Shown: positions 8,603-16,787 of the stretch, piece by piece
Numbering within the stretch: position 1 is the stretch's first letter
How the letters are laid out: every line of letters starts with the position of its first letter
DNA from: Actinophytocola sp035995025
GTDB lineage: Bacteria; Actinomycetota; Actinomycetes; Mycobacteriales; Pseudonocardiaceae
Length of the DNA stretch: 64,000 bases
Assembly (NCBI GenBank): GCA_035995025.1
Contig: DASYKY010000007.1
Span: forward strand, 56,314-120,313
Direction of reading: 5' to 3'
Program-made: the position numbers and the translations under genes
Notes under the pieces: model-generated
The model's database searches: none
Told to the model about the DNA's origin: nothing
Seen by the model: the letters and a program-made list of their open reading frames with translations, nothing else

Positions 8603-9928
8603 ATGGGGCGAGGGAAATCCACACCGACCCGGATCCTGATTCTCGGCGGTGGCTACGTGGGGCTGTACACGGCTCTTGGCCTGCAGCGCCGCCTGCGCGG
8701 TGGCGAGGCCTCGGTGACCGTCGTCGACCCGCAGCCGCACATGACCTACCAGCCGTTCCTGCCGGAGGCGGCGGCCGGGGCGATCGAGCCGCGGCACGTG
8801 GTGGTGCCGCTGCGCCGCGCGCTGCGGCGCTGCCACGTACTGACCGCGCGCGTCGCGAAGATCTCCCACGATGCGAAGAAGGTCACCGTCGAGGCGCCGG
8901 ACGGCCACCTCGAGGACCTCGGGTACGACGTGCTCGTGGTCGCGCTCGGCTCGGTCGCCCGGCTGCTGCCGATCCCCGGGCTCGCCGAGCAGGGCATCTC
9001 GTTCAAGACCATCGGTGAGGCCATCTACCTGCGCAACCACGTGATGTCCAAGCTGGACGCGGCGAGCAGCACGGTCGAGGAGGAGCTGCGCCGCAAGCTG
9101 CTGACGTTCACGTTCGTGGGCGGCGGGTTCGCCGGCATCGAGGCGCTCGCCGAGCTCGAGGACATGGCGCGCTACGCCACCCGGTACTACGAGACCATCG
9201 AGCCGTCGGATCTGCGCTGGGTGCTCGTGGAGGCGGCGGGGCGGATCCTGCCGGAGGTTCGGGAGAGCCTGGGCGTCTACACGGTGCTGCAGCTGGAGCG
9301 GCGCGGCATCGAGGTGTATCTGTCCACTTTGGCCAAGTCGTTCGAGGGCGGGCACGTGATCCTGTCCGACGGCACGGAGTTCGACAGCGACACGATCGTG
9401 TGGACCGCGGGCGTGAAGGCCAACCCGGTTCTCGCCGGCTCGGACCTGCCGGTCGACGACCGCGGCCGGCTGCGTGCGAAGGCGACGTTGCAGGTGGACG
9501 GTGTGGCGGACGCGTGGACCGCGGGTGACAACGCCGCGGTGCCGGACCTGTCGCGCACCGGGCAGGAGCCGGACGCGCTGTGCGCGCCGAACGCTCAGCA
9601 CGCGGTGCGCCAGGCGAACCTGCTGGCGAAGAACATCATCGCCGTGCTGCGCGACCGCGAGCCGAGGCCGTACCTGCACCGCAACGTCGGCTCGGTCGCG
9701 AGCCTTGGCCTGCACAAGGGCGTCGCGGACGTCTACAACGTCAAGGCCAAGGGCTTCGTCGCCTGGGCCATGCACCGCGGCTACCACGTCGCACGGGTGC
9801 CCACGTTCAACCGGAAATTCCGCGTGGTAGCCGACTGGTTACTGAGTGGACTGTTACGGCGTGAGGTCATCTCGATGGGCCAGATCAACAATCCGCGGGC
9901 CGAGTTCGACCGCGTCTCCCGGGGCTGA
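8603..9928 (+). CDS. ndh: Type II NADH dehydrogenase (NDH-2)
   Basis: This 441-residue flavoprotein transfers electrons from NADH to menaquinone at the inner face of the membrane without pumping protons. Motifs: FAD-binding ILILGGGYVG (11-20), quinone/flavin region MTYQPFLPEAAAG (47-59), NAD-binding FVGGGFAGIE (171-180), and the C-terminal FAD motif WTAGDNAAVPD with Asp309. The C-terminal part (from about residue 380) carries amphipathic, basic stretches that would attach the enzyme to the membrane. An overlapping ATG at 8595 is out of frame. Together with the nuo operon 12 kb downstream the organism can oxidise NADH with or without energy conservation. A clear hairpin terminator follows the stop. 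Confidence 0.92.
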   Translation: MGRGKSTPTRILILGGGYVGLYTALGLQRRLRGGEASVTVVDPQPHMTYQPFLPEAAAGAIEPRHVVVPLRRALRRCHVLTARVAKISHDAKKVTVEAPDGHLEDLGYDVLVVALGSVARLLPIPGLAEQGISFKTIGEAIYLRNHVMSKLDAASSTVEEELRRKLLTFTFVGGGFAGIEALAELEDMARYATRYYETIEPSDLRWVLVEAAGRILPEVRESLGVYTVLQLERRGIEVYLSTLAKSFEGGHVILSDGTEFDSDTIVWTAGVKANPVLAGSDLPVDDRGRLRAKATLQVDGVADAWTAGDNAAVPDLSRTGQEPDALCAPNAQHAVRQANLLAKNIIAVLRDREPRPYLHRNVGSVASLGLHKGVADVYNVKAKGFVAWAMHRGYHVARVPTFNRKFRVVADWLLSGLLRREVISMGQINNPRAEFDRVSRG

Positions 9929-9947
9929 CACCGGTATTTCCGGTGTC
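9927..9947 (+). terminator. Hairpin terminator after ndh
   Basis: The bases GACACCGG and CCGGTGTC form a perfect 8-bp stem around the loop TATTT, beginning on the ndh stop codon. There is no long T tract, as is common for actinobacterial terminators. Confidence 0.6.
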
Positions 9948-10082
9948 GGTCCGGCGTCGATCGGGCTAGCCTGACCGAGCCCCGTTTCGGTACAGCTAAA
10001 TGGCGTATCCGGGGTTGGGCCAGCGGACCCAAGTTCTGGGGAACCCGTCAGTAGCCTGGTGATCACGTCCTAGGCTGCGCCT

Positions 10083-10156
10083 GCCCCCGTAGCCCAACTG
10101 GCAGAGGCAGCCCCCTTAAAAGGGGTGGAGTGCCGGTTCGAATCCGGTCGGGGGCA
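10083..10156 (+). tRNA. tRNA with TAA anticodon (tRNA-Leu type by anticodon), short variable loop
   Basis: The 74 bases fold as a cloverleaf: acceptor GCCCCCG/CGGGGGC (7 bp), a D arm with GG in its loop, anticodon stem GCCCC/GGGGT, anticodon loop CTTAAAA, five-base variable loop GGAGT, T arm GCCGG/CCGGT with loop TTCGAAT, and discriminator A. CCA is not encoded. The anticodon TAA and the A discriminator suit leucine, but bacterial tRNA-Leu normally has a long variable arm (class II), which is absent here. Identity as the reader of the rare UUA codon is therefore probable from the anticodon but not secure; charging specificity cannot be decided from sequence alone. Confidence 0.75.
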
Positions 10157-10270
10157 CCGCGACTAAATACAATTTCCTTCGCAATCACTTCGCGACTGTT
10201 CGCATTTGATGTGACACGCAGCGTGTGCGTTTCTCGTGGCATTTTCCACCTGCGATTGCGCCGTCCGGGG

Positions 10271-10299
10271 TTGACAGCGATCGCGACGGCGTCCATGCT
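10271..10299 (+). promoter_or_regulatory. Putative promoter of the arsR operon
   Basis: TTGACA at 10271-10276 is followed after 17 bases by CATGCT (10294-10299), a weak -10 match. The downstream operator palindrome would cover the transcription start. Confidence 0.45.
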
Positions 10300-10300
10300 G

Positions 10301-10328
10301 AACCTGTTGGTTAATTAACTAGGTGGTT
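10301..10328 (+). promoter_or_regulatory. ArsR-type operator palindrome
   Basis: A symmetric element: AACC, then the core GTTAATTAAC (perfect 10-bp palindrome), then GGTT, with five-base spacers on both sides. It overlaps the Shine-Dalgarno AGGTGG (10320-10325) and ends 5 bases before the arsR start, so bound repressor would block both promoter clearance and ribosome access. The likely ligand-free binder is the ArsR protein encoded immediately downstream. Confidence 0.6.
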
Positions 10329-10332
10329 CAGT

Positions 10333-10686
10333 ATGGCTGTCGATCAGCTGAGCAGTACGTTCGCGGCTCTGGCCGACCCGACCCGCCGCGCGATCCTCGC
10401 CCGGCTCGCGTCGGGCGAGGCCACGGTCACCGAGCTGGCCGCGCCCTTCGAGATGAGCCTGCCGGCCGTCTCCAAGCACCTGAAGGTGCTCGAGCGAGCG
10501 GGCCTGATCGCCCGCGGCCGCAGCGCGCAGTGGCGGCCGTGCCGGCTGGTGCCCGCCCAGCTGCGGGACGCGAACGAGTGGCTGGAGACCTACCGGCAGT
10601 TCTGGGACGAGAGCTTCGACCGCCTGGACGAGCACCTGCGTGAGCTGCGACAGCAGGAGGAGGACGAGGATGCCGACGATGAGTGA
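10333..10686 (+). CDS. ArsR-family transcriptional repressor
   Basis: A 117-residue winged-helix protein: FAALADPTRRAILARL (9-24) starts the ArsR domain, and VTELAAPFEMSLPAVSKHLKVL (about 34-55) is the helix-turn-helix. The metal-binding CxCxxC motif of arsenic/cadmium sensors is absent, so it belongs to the large non-metal group that travels with SRPBCC (AHSA1) proteins, as here. The acidic C-terminus overlaps the SRPBCC start by 17 bases. The operator palindrome just upstream makes autoregulation likely. The inducing signal is unknown. Confidence 0.88.
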   Translation: MAVDQLSSTFAALADPTRRAILARLASGEATVTELAAPFEMSLPAVSKHLKVLERAGLIARGRSAQWRPCRLVPAQLRDANEWLETYRQFWDESFDRLDEHLRELRQQEEDEDADDE

Positions 10687-11134
10687 GACCACCCGGGAGC
10701 TGACGATCACCCGGCTGTTCGACGCCCCGCGTGAGCTGGTGTTCCGGTGCTGGACGGAACCGGACCAGCTGGCGAAGTGGTTCGGTCCGACGGGCTTCGT
10801 CGCGCCGTCGGTGACCGCGAACGCCGTCGCGGGCGGCGCGTGGCGGATCTGCATCCGCGACACCGACGGCGTGGAGCACTGGGCGAGCGGCGTCTACGTC
10901 GAGGTCGTCGCGCCGGAACGGCTGGTGTTCAGCTTCCGCTGGGACGCCGAGGACGAGCGCCAGGAGCTCGAGGACACGCTGGTGACGATCGCGTTCGCCG
11001 ACCGGGACGGCAAGACGGAGATGACGTTCCACCAGTCCGGCTTCGTCTCCGACCCCTCTCGCGACGGCCACGTGGCGGGCTGGCGCGAGTCGTTCGACGA
11101 CCTCGCCGCGCACCTGGGAGGGGAGCGGTCATGA
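10670..11134 (+). CDS. SRPBCC/AHSA1-domain protein
   Basis: The 154-residue product opens with the AHSA1 pattern TRLFDAPRELVFRCWTEPDQLAKWFGP and contains GGAWRICIRDTDG and ERLVFSFRWD, typical of the START-like fold that binds hydrophobic ligands or acts with ArsR partners. The ATG at 10670 is preceded at 9 bases by AGGAGG (10655-10660); a second ATG at 10679 is possible. It lies inside the arsR reading frame end and its stop overlaps the DUF899 start (ATGA), so the three genes form a coupled operon. Ligand and exact role are unknown. Confidence 0.82.
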   Translation: MPTMSETTRELTITRLFDAPRELVFRCWTEPDQLAKWFGPTGFVAPSVTANAVAGGAWRICIRDTDGVEHWASGVYVEVVAPERLVFSFRWDAEDERQELEDTLVTIAFADRDGKTEMTFHQSGFVSDPSRDGHVAGWRESFDDLAAHLGGERS

Positions 11135-11775
11135 CGTTGCCGCGGATCGTGTCCGCCGCGCAGTGGCAGGCCGCGCGCGACGAGCTGCTGGTCGAGGAGA
11201 AGGCGGCCACCAAGGCCCTCGACGCGCTCGCCGCGCGGCGGCGCACGCTGCCGATGGTCGAGTTCGGCGAGGCGTACCGGTTCGACGGGCCGGACGGCGA
11301 GGTGTCGCTGCCCGGCCTGTTCGACGGGCGCCGGCAGCTGATCGTCTACCACTTCATGATGTTCGCCGGCGACGACCACCGCTGCCCGGGCTGCTCGATA
11401 CTGACCGACGGCCTCGGTCATCTCGCGCACCTCAACGCGCGGGACACCACGCTGGTGCTCACCTCGCCCGCGCCGCAGTCGCAGATCCGGCCCTACCGCG
11501 AGCGGATGGGCTGGACCGTGCCGTGGTTCACGGCGAGCACCGGGTTCACCGAGGACTGTGGTGCCGGGCGTGGTTTCGGCATCAGCGTGTTCCTGGCCGA
11601 CGGCGGCCGCGTGTACCGCACGTACTTCACCGCAGGCCGCGGCGGCGACCTGGTGAACACGACGCTGCGCTGGCTGGACCTCACGCCGCTCGGCCGCCAG
11701 GAGGCGTGGGAGCGCAACGGCCACGGGGACAGCGCGCCCAGCAGCTGGTGGCGGCTCCATGACGAATACGTGTAA
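11131..11775 (+). CDS. DUF899 thioredoxin-like protein
   Basis: The 214-residue protein shows the DUF899 pattern: an N-terminal helical region (WQAARDELLVEEKAATKALD), the strand LIVYHFMMF, and then a thioredoxin-like active site CPGC in DDHRCPGCSILTDGL. Later motifs YRERMGWTVPWFTA and GISVFLADGGRVYRTYFT complete the fold. Such proteins are often called dithiol-disulfide isomerase-like and commonly accompany ArsR/SRPBCC genes. Reductive activity on a small molecule or protein is inferred from CxxC. It is third in the ArsR operon, starting on the previous stop (ATGA at 11131-11134). Confidence 0.82.
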   Translation: MTLPRIVSAAQWQAARDELLVEEKAATKALDALAARRRTLPMVEFGEAYRFDGPDGEVSLPGLFDGRRQLIVYHFMMFAGDDHRCPGCSILTDGLGHLAHLNARDTTLVLTSPAPQSQIRPYRERMGWTVPWFTASTGFTEDCGAGRGFGISVFLADGGRVYRTYFTAGRGGDLVNTTLRWLDLTPLGRQEAWERNGHGDSAPSSWWRLHDEYV

Positions 11776-11796
11776 ATCGCGGTAACATGTTCGGTC

Positions 11797-12606
11797 ATGA
11801 GCCGACAGCCCATCGAGATCGCGTTCGAACGGCGAGGTCAGGGCAGCACGCTGGTCCTGCTGCACGGGATCGGGCACCGCTGGCAGGCGTGGGAGCCGGT
11901 GCTGGACCGGCTGGCCGGGACGCACGACGTCATCGCGGTCGACCTGCCCGGGTTCGGGCGCTCACCGCTGCTGCCCGACGGCCGCGGCTACGACATGCCG
12001 GGTGCGGTCGCCGCGTGCGCGGACATCTTCGAGGACATGGGCCTGGACCGGCCGCACGTGGCGGGCAACTCGCTCGGCGCCGTGCTGAGCCTGGAGCTGG
12101 CCTCGCTCGGGCTGGTCTCGTCCGCGACCGCGCTGGCGCCCGCCGGGTTCTGGACGCCGCGGGACCGGGCGTGGGCACTGTGGGCCCTGCGGATGATCCG
12201 CTACACCGGCCGGCTGCCGGGCGGCACGGCGTTGCTGCGGTGGCGGTACTTCCGGCTGGTCGCGGGCGGGCTGCTGTACGGCCACCCGTCGCGGATGGCG
12301 GCCGAGACCATGCTCGCGGACCTGGCGTCGATGGCCGGCTCGCCGGCGTTCGACCTGGTCGCGGCCGCCGGCCGGGACTACGTGTTCGCCGCGGAGGCGC
12401 CGACGGTGCCGGTGACCGTCGCGTGGGGGACCCGCGACCGCATCCTGTGGCCGCGCCAGGCGCGGCGGGCGGCGGAGCTGCTGCCGCGGGCGCGCCACGA
12501 GTGGCTGCACCGCTGCGGGCACGTGCCGATGATCGACGAGCCGGACCGCGTGGCGGAGCTGATCATGCAGACCTGTGCGGCGGCGTCCGCCGACGAGGCC
12601 GCTTGA
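11797..12606 (+). CDS. Alpha/beta hydrolase
   Basis: A 269-residue hydrolase with oxyanion motif LLHGIGHRWQAW (21-32), nucleophile elbow GNSLG (Ser92), acid candidate Asp in AWGTRDRILW and the catalytic His in HRCGHVPMIDEPDRV near the end. A lid-like segment with hydrophobic and aromatic residues spans roughly 130-190. Substrate cannot be deduced; relatives include esterases and C-C bond hydrolases. It starts 21 bases after the DUF899 gene and could belong to the same transcript. Confidence 0.85.
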   Translation: MSRQPIEIAFERRGQGSTLVLLHGIGHRWQAWEPVLDRLAGTHDVIAVDLPGFGRSPLLPDGRGYDMPGAVAACADIFEDMGLDRPHVAGNSLGAVLSLELASLGLVSSATALAPAGFWTPRDRAWALWALRMIRYTGRLPGGTALLRWRYFRLVAGGLLYGHPSRMAAETMLADLASMAGSPAFDLVAAAGRDYVFAAEAPTVPVTVAWGTRDRILWPRQARRAAELLPRARHEWLHRCGHVPMIDEPDRVAELIMQTCAAASADEAA

Positions 12607-12640
12607 CCTCGGGTCCGGTCGAGGCTGGACAATCCGCGGC

Positions 12641-13051
12641 ATGGAAGATCGTCTGCTGGACCTGTTGAGCGGCGCCCACGGCGGCGTGCTGGCCACCATC
12701 AAGCGCGACGGGCGGCCGCAGCTGTCGAACGTGGCGTACACCTTCGCCGACGGCGTCATCCGCGTCTCGATCACCGACGGCCGGGCCAAGACCGCGAACC
12801 TGCGCCGCGACCCGCGGGCCAGCTTCCACGTGACCGCGCCGGGATTCCGCGGCTACGTGGTGGCCGAGGGCGCCGCCGAGCTGACCCCGGTGGCGACGGC
12901 CCCGGACGACGCGACGGTCGACGAGCTGGTGGACGTGTACCGCGCCATCTCCGGCGAGCACCCGGACTGGCAGGAGTACCGCACGGCCATGGTCGACGAT
13001 CACCGCCTGGTGCTCCGCATCCCCGTGGACCGCGTCTACGGCATGGCCTGA
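12641..13051 (+). CDS. PPOX-class (F420-dependent type) oxidoreductase
   Basis: The 136-residue product has the split-barrel pattern of the pyridoxamine-5'-phosphate-oxidase-like family: LLSGAHGGVLATIKRDGRPQ, then SNVAYTFADGVIRVS, and TANLRRDPRASFHV. The short length and GRPQLSNVAY stretch resemble mycobacterial Rv1155-type proteins that bind coenzyme F420 rather than FMN. Substrate is unknown. The start codon ATG 12641 is the first in a clear domain context, and it lies 34 bases after the hydrolase gene. Confidence 0.8.
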   Translation: MEDRLLDLLSGAHGGVLATIKRDGRPQLSNVAYTFADGVIRVSITDGRAKTANLRRDPRASFHVTAPGFRGYVVAEGAAELTPVATAPDDATVDELVDVYRAISGEHPDWQEYRTAMVDDHRLVLRIPVDRVYGMA

Positions 13052-13076
13052 CCCCACCCGGACGCGGCCGCGCTGG

Positions 13077-14216
13077 CTAACGCGGGCGGGCGCTCTTCGC
13101 GGGCTGGGTGCGGCGGGTGCGCGGCGGCGGGACGCGCTTGCCGTTGCCCCGCGCCGGTGGCTGCGGTTTCCAGTTCTTGTCCGCCTCCGCCGCCGGGTCC
13201 GGCTTCTCCGCCGGCTCGGTGGCCGGCACGGTCGGCGGTTCCGTGGCCGGCCCGCTCGGCGGCTCGACGCTCGCCATGATCTTCGTCGGCGGGCTCACGG
13301 CGCGCATGCGTACCTGCGTCGGCGGGTCGACCGGTGGTCCGGCCGGCGGTTCCGCCGGGGCATCCTGGATCTCGGCGCGCGGCGCGTCGGGCATCGGGAA
13401 CGGGTCCTGCTCGGTGAGCTCGTCCTCGGACTCCGCCGGCTTGAGCAGGTCGACGCTCCTGGCCAGCAGCTCCTGCGTGCCGCGCAGCCGCTCCGACAGC
13501 TCCGTTCGCACCTCGGTCAGCCGCTTGACCTGGTCCTTCACCGTCGCGATCCGGTTCTGCGCCTCCTCGTCGGCCGCGCGCAGCTTCGCGTCGACCTCGG
13601 ACATCACCGAGTCGCGGCGGTGGGTCAGCTCGCGTTCCAGCGACGCGCGCCTGGCCGTCACCGACTCCGAGAACTCGCGGTCGATGCGCACCCGGTCGCG
13701 CTCGGCGGCCGCGTCCAGCTCGCGGCGCCTGCGCTCGGCGACCGTGGTCAGCTCGTCGGCCTGCTCGCGCGTGGTCGTGATGATCGACTTGTGCGTGGCG
13801 TGGATCTCCGCGTGCTGGCTGTCCAGCTCGGCGAGCATCTTGCGGTACCTCTCCCGCAGCTCGCTCGACGCCTTCTCCGCCGCCGCCCACGAGTCCTCCG
13901 CCGCGGCGCGTGCGCGCGTGGTCATCTCCTTGGCCTGCGACTTCGCCACCTCGAGCAGCCGCGCCGAGCTCTCCTCGGTCTCCGCGTCCGGGCGGCCGAA
14001 CGCGTCGAGCCGCTCGGACAGCGCGCCCACCTCGCGGCGCGCGATCTCCAGCTCGCCCTGCAGCTCCGCGACCTGCTGGCGCGCCTCGGCGGCGTCCGCG
14101 TCGGCGCGCTGGACGTGCTCGGTCAGCGCGCGTAGGTGGGCTCTGACCTGGGTGCGCTCGTAACCGTGGCGCGCCACGGTGAAGCTGACATCCGGCACGG
14201 AGGGGTCATCAGCCAT
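13077..14216 (-). CDS. DivIVA/FilP-like coiled-coil protein
   Basis: This 379-residue protein starts with a short conserved motif (DVSFTVARHGYERTQVRAHL) like the N-terminus of DivIVA-type polar proteins and then forms an almost continuous coiled coil from about residue 25 to 245. The last third is disordered and Pro-rich with repeated EPP/PAT units. Similar actinobacterial proteins (FilP/Scy-type, sometimes mislabelled cellulose-binding) build cytoskeletal assemblies at growing poles. The start at 14216 matches MADDPSVPDVSF; upstream in-frame ATG 14273 would add 19 residues that do not resemble the family. The 69-base upstream gap contains the palindrome GTCCACAGTGGAC (14268-14280). Confidence 0.75.
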   Translation of the reverse strand: MADDPSVPDVSFTVARHGYERTQVRAHLRALTEHVQRADADAAEARQQVAELQGELEIARREVGALSERLDAFGRPDAETEESSARLLEVAKSQAKEMTTRARAAAEDSWAAAEKASSELRERYRKMLAELDSQHAEIHATHKSIITTTREQADELTTVAERRRRELDAAAERDRVRIDREFSESVTARRASLERELTHRRDSVMSEVDAKLRAADEEAQNRIATVKDQVKRLTEVRTELSERLRGTQELLARSVDLLKPAESEDELTEQDPFPMPDAPRAEIQDAPAEPPAGPPVDPPTQVRMRAVSPPTKIMASVEPPSGPATEPPTVPATEPAEKPDPAAEADKNWKPQPPARGNGKRVPPPRTRRTQPAKSARPR

Positions 14217-14285
14217 GACGTGACCGTACCCGTGTCGGCACGGACCGCAACAGGACCGAACGTCTTTGTCCACAGTGGACGAACG

Positions 14286-14639
14286 TCATGGTAGGTCGTA
14301 TGCCGTCGGGTGCCGCGGTTCGTAGAGGCCCAGCGAACCGGCGCCGGGCAGGTCGAGCGAGCACAGCCTGCCCCAGCCCTGGTCGCTGATGCCGCTGGTG
14401 AACGTCACGCCCTTGGCCTCGAGCTCGGCGACGGTCGTCTCGATGTCGTCGCACATGAGGTACAGCTCGTGCTTCGGCGCGTCCCCGGCGGGGTGCAGGG
14501 CCAGCTCGCCGGGCGGCGACCGGAAGATCAGCCAGCCGCCCCCGGCGTCCACATTGGACAAACCGAGCACGTCACGGAGGAACGTCCGGGCCGCGTCCGG
14601 GTCGGTCGCGTAGATGATCGTGTGCGCGCCCGTGATCAC
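14286..14639 (-). CDS. VOC-superfamily (glyoxalase-like) protein
   Basis: A 117-residue single-domain VOC protein: IIYATDPDAARTFLRDVLG at the N-terminus and the second beta-alpha-beta unit around HELYLMCDDIETTVAELEAKGV. Metal ligand candidates are His5 and His54 plus a Glu in the last strand (LGLYEPRH). Members include glyoxalases, dioxygenases and antibiotic-sequestering proteins, so the substrate remains open. GTG 14639 overlaps the stop of the acyl-CoA reductase gene by four bases (GTGA), a sign of coupled translation with that gene. Confidence 0.8.
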   Translation of the reverse strand: MITGAHTIIYATDPDAARTFLRDVLGLSNVDAGGGWLIFRSPPGELALHPAGDAPKHELYLMCDDIETTVAELEAKGVTFTSGISDQGWGRLCSLDLPGAGSLGLYEPRHPTAYDLP

Positions 14640-16630
14640 CAGTGGAAACCTCTCGTCAGCCGGGCCAGGGCGGTGGCCGCCGCGCCGAGGTGGCGGTCGC
14701 CCTTGCCGATCTTCACGCGGCCGGAGCCGCCCGCCGCGGTGGAGTCCGGGAAGATCCGGTAGCCCTGGTAGGCGATCGCGTCGACCAGGCCCGGTGCGAC
14801 CGTGTACGCGGCCGAGATGGCCCAGCCGGTCGGCGTGCCGATGTGCTTGGGCCGCTTGAGCAACGCCTCCATCACCATGTCCGCGGCCTGGTCCGGGGAC
14901 TTGGTCGGGAACGCGTCGTAGATCTTGGTCGGCCGGATCATCGGCGTGCGGACCAGCGGCATGTGCACGGTGGTGAACGTGATCCCGGCGCCGTGCGTCT
15001 CGGTGGCGACGATCTTGGAGAAGTAGTCGAGCGCGGCCTTGGACGCCACGTACGCGGAGAACCGCGGCGCGATGCCCTGCACGCCGATCGACGACACGTT
15101 CACGACGTGCCCGAACCGCCGCTCGATCATGTGCGGCAGCAGCGCGAGGATCAGCCGCACCGCACCGAAGTAGTTGATGGCCATCGCGCGCTCGTAGTCG
15201 TGCATGCGGTCGTAGGACAGCTGCACCGACCGCCGGATCGACCGGCCCGCGTTGTTGACCAGCATGTCGATGCCGGGCTGCTCGTTCAGCATCTGCTCGA
15301 CGGTCTTGGCCACCGACTCGTCGTCGGTCAGGTCGCACGGGTAGACGTAGGCCTGCCCGCCCGCCGCGGCGATCTCCGCCCGGACCTCCTCCAGCTCCGG
15401 CTGCCGGCGGGCGACCAGCAGCGGGACCCCGCCGGCCGCGGCCACCCGCAGCGCGGTCGCCCGGCCGATGCCCGACGACGCTCCGGTGATCACCACGCGC
15501 CTGCCGTCCAGCTCGCCGCGCTGCCCGGACCGGCGCGCGCGGAACGGGTCGAGATGCTCGCGCCAGTAGCGCCACAGCACGCTCGCGTAGTCCTCGAGCG
15601 GCGGCACGTCGACGTTGCCGTCCGCGAGCTCCTTGCGGGTCTCGGTGGAGGAGAAGACCGGCGCGAACGTCAGCGTGGTCAGCAGCACGGGCGGGATGCC
15701 GAGCCGGTCGAGCACGGCGTCCCGGGCGATCGTCACGCCCGGCACGTGCTCGGCCAGCCTGACCAGGCCGAGGAGCGGGTTCGTCAGCCGGTGGTCCAGC
15801 TCGGCCGCGGCCACCGGCGCGCCGGCCGCGGCGGCGAACGCGTTGTAGACGCTGCGCGCGGACTGCGGCTCGGGGCTGACCAGGTGGAACGCCTGCCCGT
15901 CCAGGCCCGGCCTGGTGACCAGGTGCGCCATGGCCCGCGCCACGTAGTCGACCGGCACGATGTTGGTGTCGCCGATGTCCGGGAACACCAGCGGCACGCT
16001 CGGCACCGAGCTCAGCCGGGCCAGCGCGGAGAAGAAGTAGTACGGCCCGTCGATCTTGTCCATCTCGCCGGTCACCGAGTTGCCGACCACGATCGCCGGC
16101 CGGTACACCCGCCACGGCACCAGGTCCTGCGTGCGCACCAGCCGCTCGGACTCGAACTTCGTCCGGTGGTACGCGGTGACCAGCCGCTGGCCCGCGTCGA
16201 ACATCTCCTCGGTGAACCGGCCGCGGTAGTCGCCGGCGACCGCCACGGACGACACGTGGTGCAGGCAGCCGGCCCGGATCGACGCGGCCAGCTCGATGAC
16301 GTGCTTGGTGCCCTCGACGTTCGCGGCGATGCTCGCGTCGTCGTCCGCCGCGATGTCGTACAGCGCGGCCAGGTGCACGAGGTGATCGACGGTGCCGGTC
16401 AGCTCCGCGAGCGCGTCGTCCCGGACGCCGAGCCCGGACTCGCGCACGTCGCCCAGGACCGGCCGGGCCTTCTCGGCGTTCGGCCAGTTCCGCGCGGCCG
16501 CGGCGAGCTTGTCCTGGGAGCGTTCGCGCACGAGCAGCCACACCCGCTCGGTGTCCGGCCGCGCCAGCAGCTCGCCGACGAAGTGCCGGCCGATCAGGCC
16601 GGTCGCGCCGGTCACCAGATAGGTCGCCAT
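14636..16630 (-). CDS. Two-domain fatty acyl-CoA reductase (AcrA1/FAR type)
   Basis: The 664-residue protein joins two SDR domains. Residues 1-360 form an extended, male-sterility-like reductase domain with TGATGLIG (7-14) and Tyr154-x3-Lys158 (YHRTK). Residues 375-664 form a classical SDR with GASSGIG (383-389), NNAG (459-462), a catalytic Ser near 513 and Tyr527-x3-Lys531 (YVASK). This is the layout of bacterial fatty acyl-CoA reductases that reduce acyl-CoA to aldehyde and further to alcohol, as in mycobacterial AcrA1 (Rv3391) and marine wax-ester producers. It may serve wax-ester or ether-lipid formation. The downstream VOC gene is translationally coupled. Confidence 0.85.
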   Translation of the reverse strand: MATYLVTGATGLIGRHFVGELLARPDTERVWLLVRERSQDKLAAAARNWPNAEKARPVLGDVRESGLGVRDDALAELTGTVDHLVHLAALYDIAADDDASIAANVEGTKHVIELAASIRAGCLHHVSSVAVAGDYRGRFTEEMFDAGQRLVTAYHRTKFESERLVRTQDLVPWRVYRPAIVVGNSVTGEMDKIDGPYYFFSALARLSSVPSVPLVFPDIGDTNIVPVDYVARAMAHLVTRPGLDGQAFHLVSPEPQSARSVYNAFAAAAGAPVAAAELDHRLTNPLLGLVRLAEHVPGVTIARDAVLDRLGIPPVLLTTLTFAPVFSSTETRKELADGNVDVPPLEDYASVLWRYWREHLDPFRARRSGQRGELDGRRVVITGASSGIGRATALRVAAAGGVPLLVARRQPELEEVRAEIAAAGGQAYVYPCDLTDDESVAKTVEQMLNEQPGIDMLVNNAGRSIRRSVQLSYDRMHDYERAMAINYFGAVRLILALLPHMIERRFGHVVNVSSIGVQGIAPRFSAYVASKAALDYFSKIVATETHGAGITFTTVHMPLVRTPMIRPTKIYDAFPTKSPDQAADMVMEALLKRPKHIGTPTGWAISAAYTVAPGLVDAIAYQGYRIFPDSTAAGGSGRVKIGKGDRHLGAAATALARLTRGFHW

Positions 16631-16787
16631 CAGCTCGTCCCTTTCCTAGCCGGGGGCCTGCCGGTGCACAGCATTCCATCGCGCGCGCCGGCCCGCCTCA
16701 TCCGCCGCGGGTCAAGTGACCTGCGCCTCCCGTGGGCCTGGCCGAAAATCGGCTGAAGAAGTGCCCTCCCGCGGCGATCATGGACGG

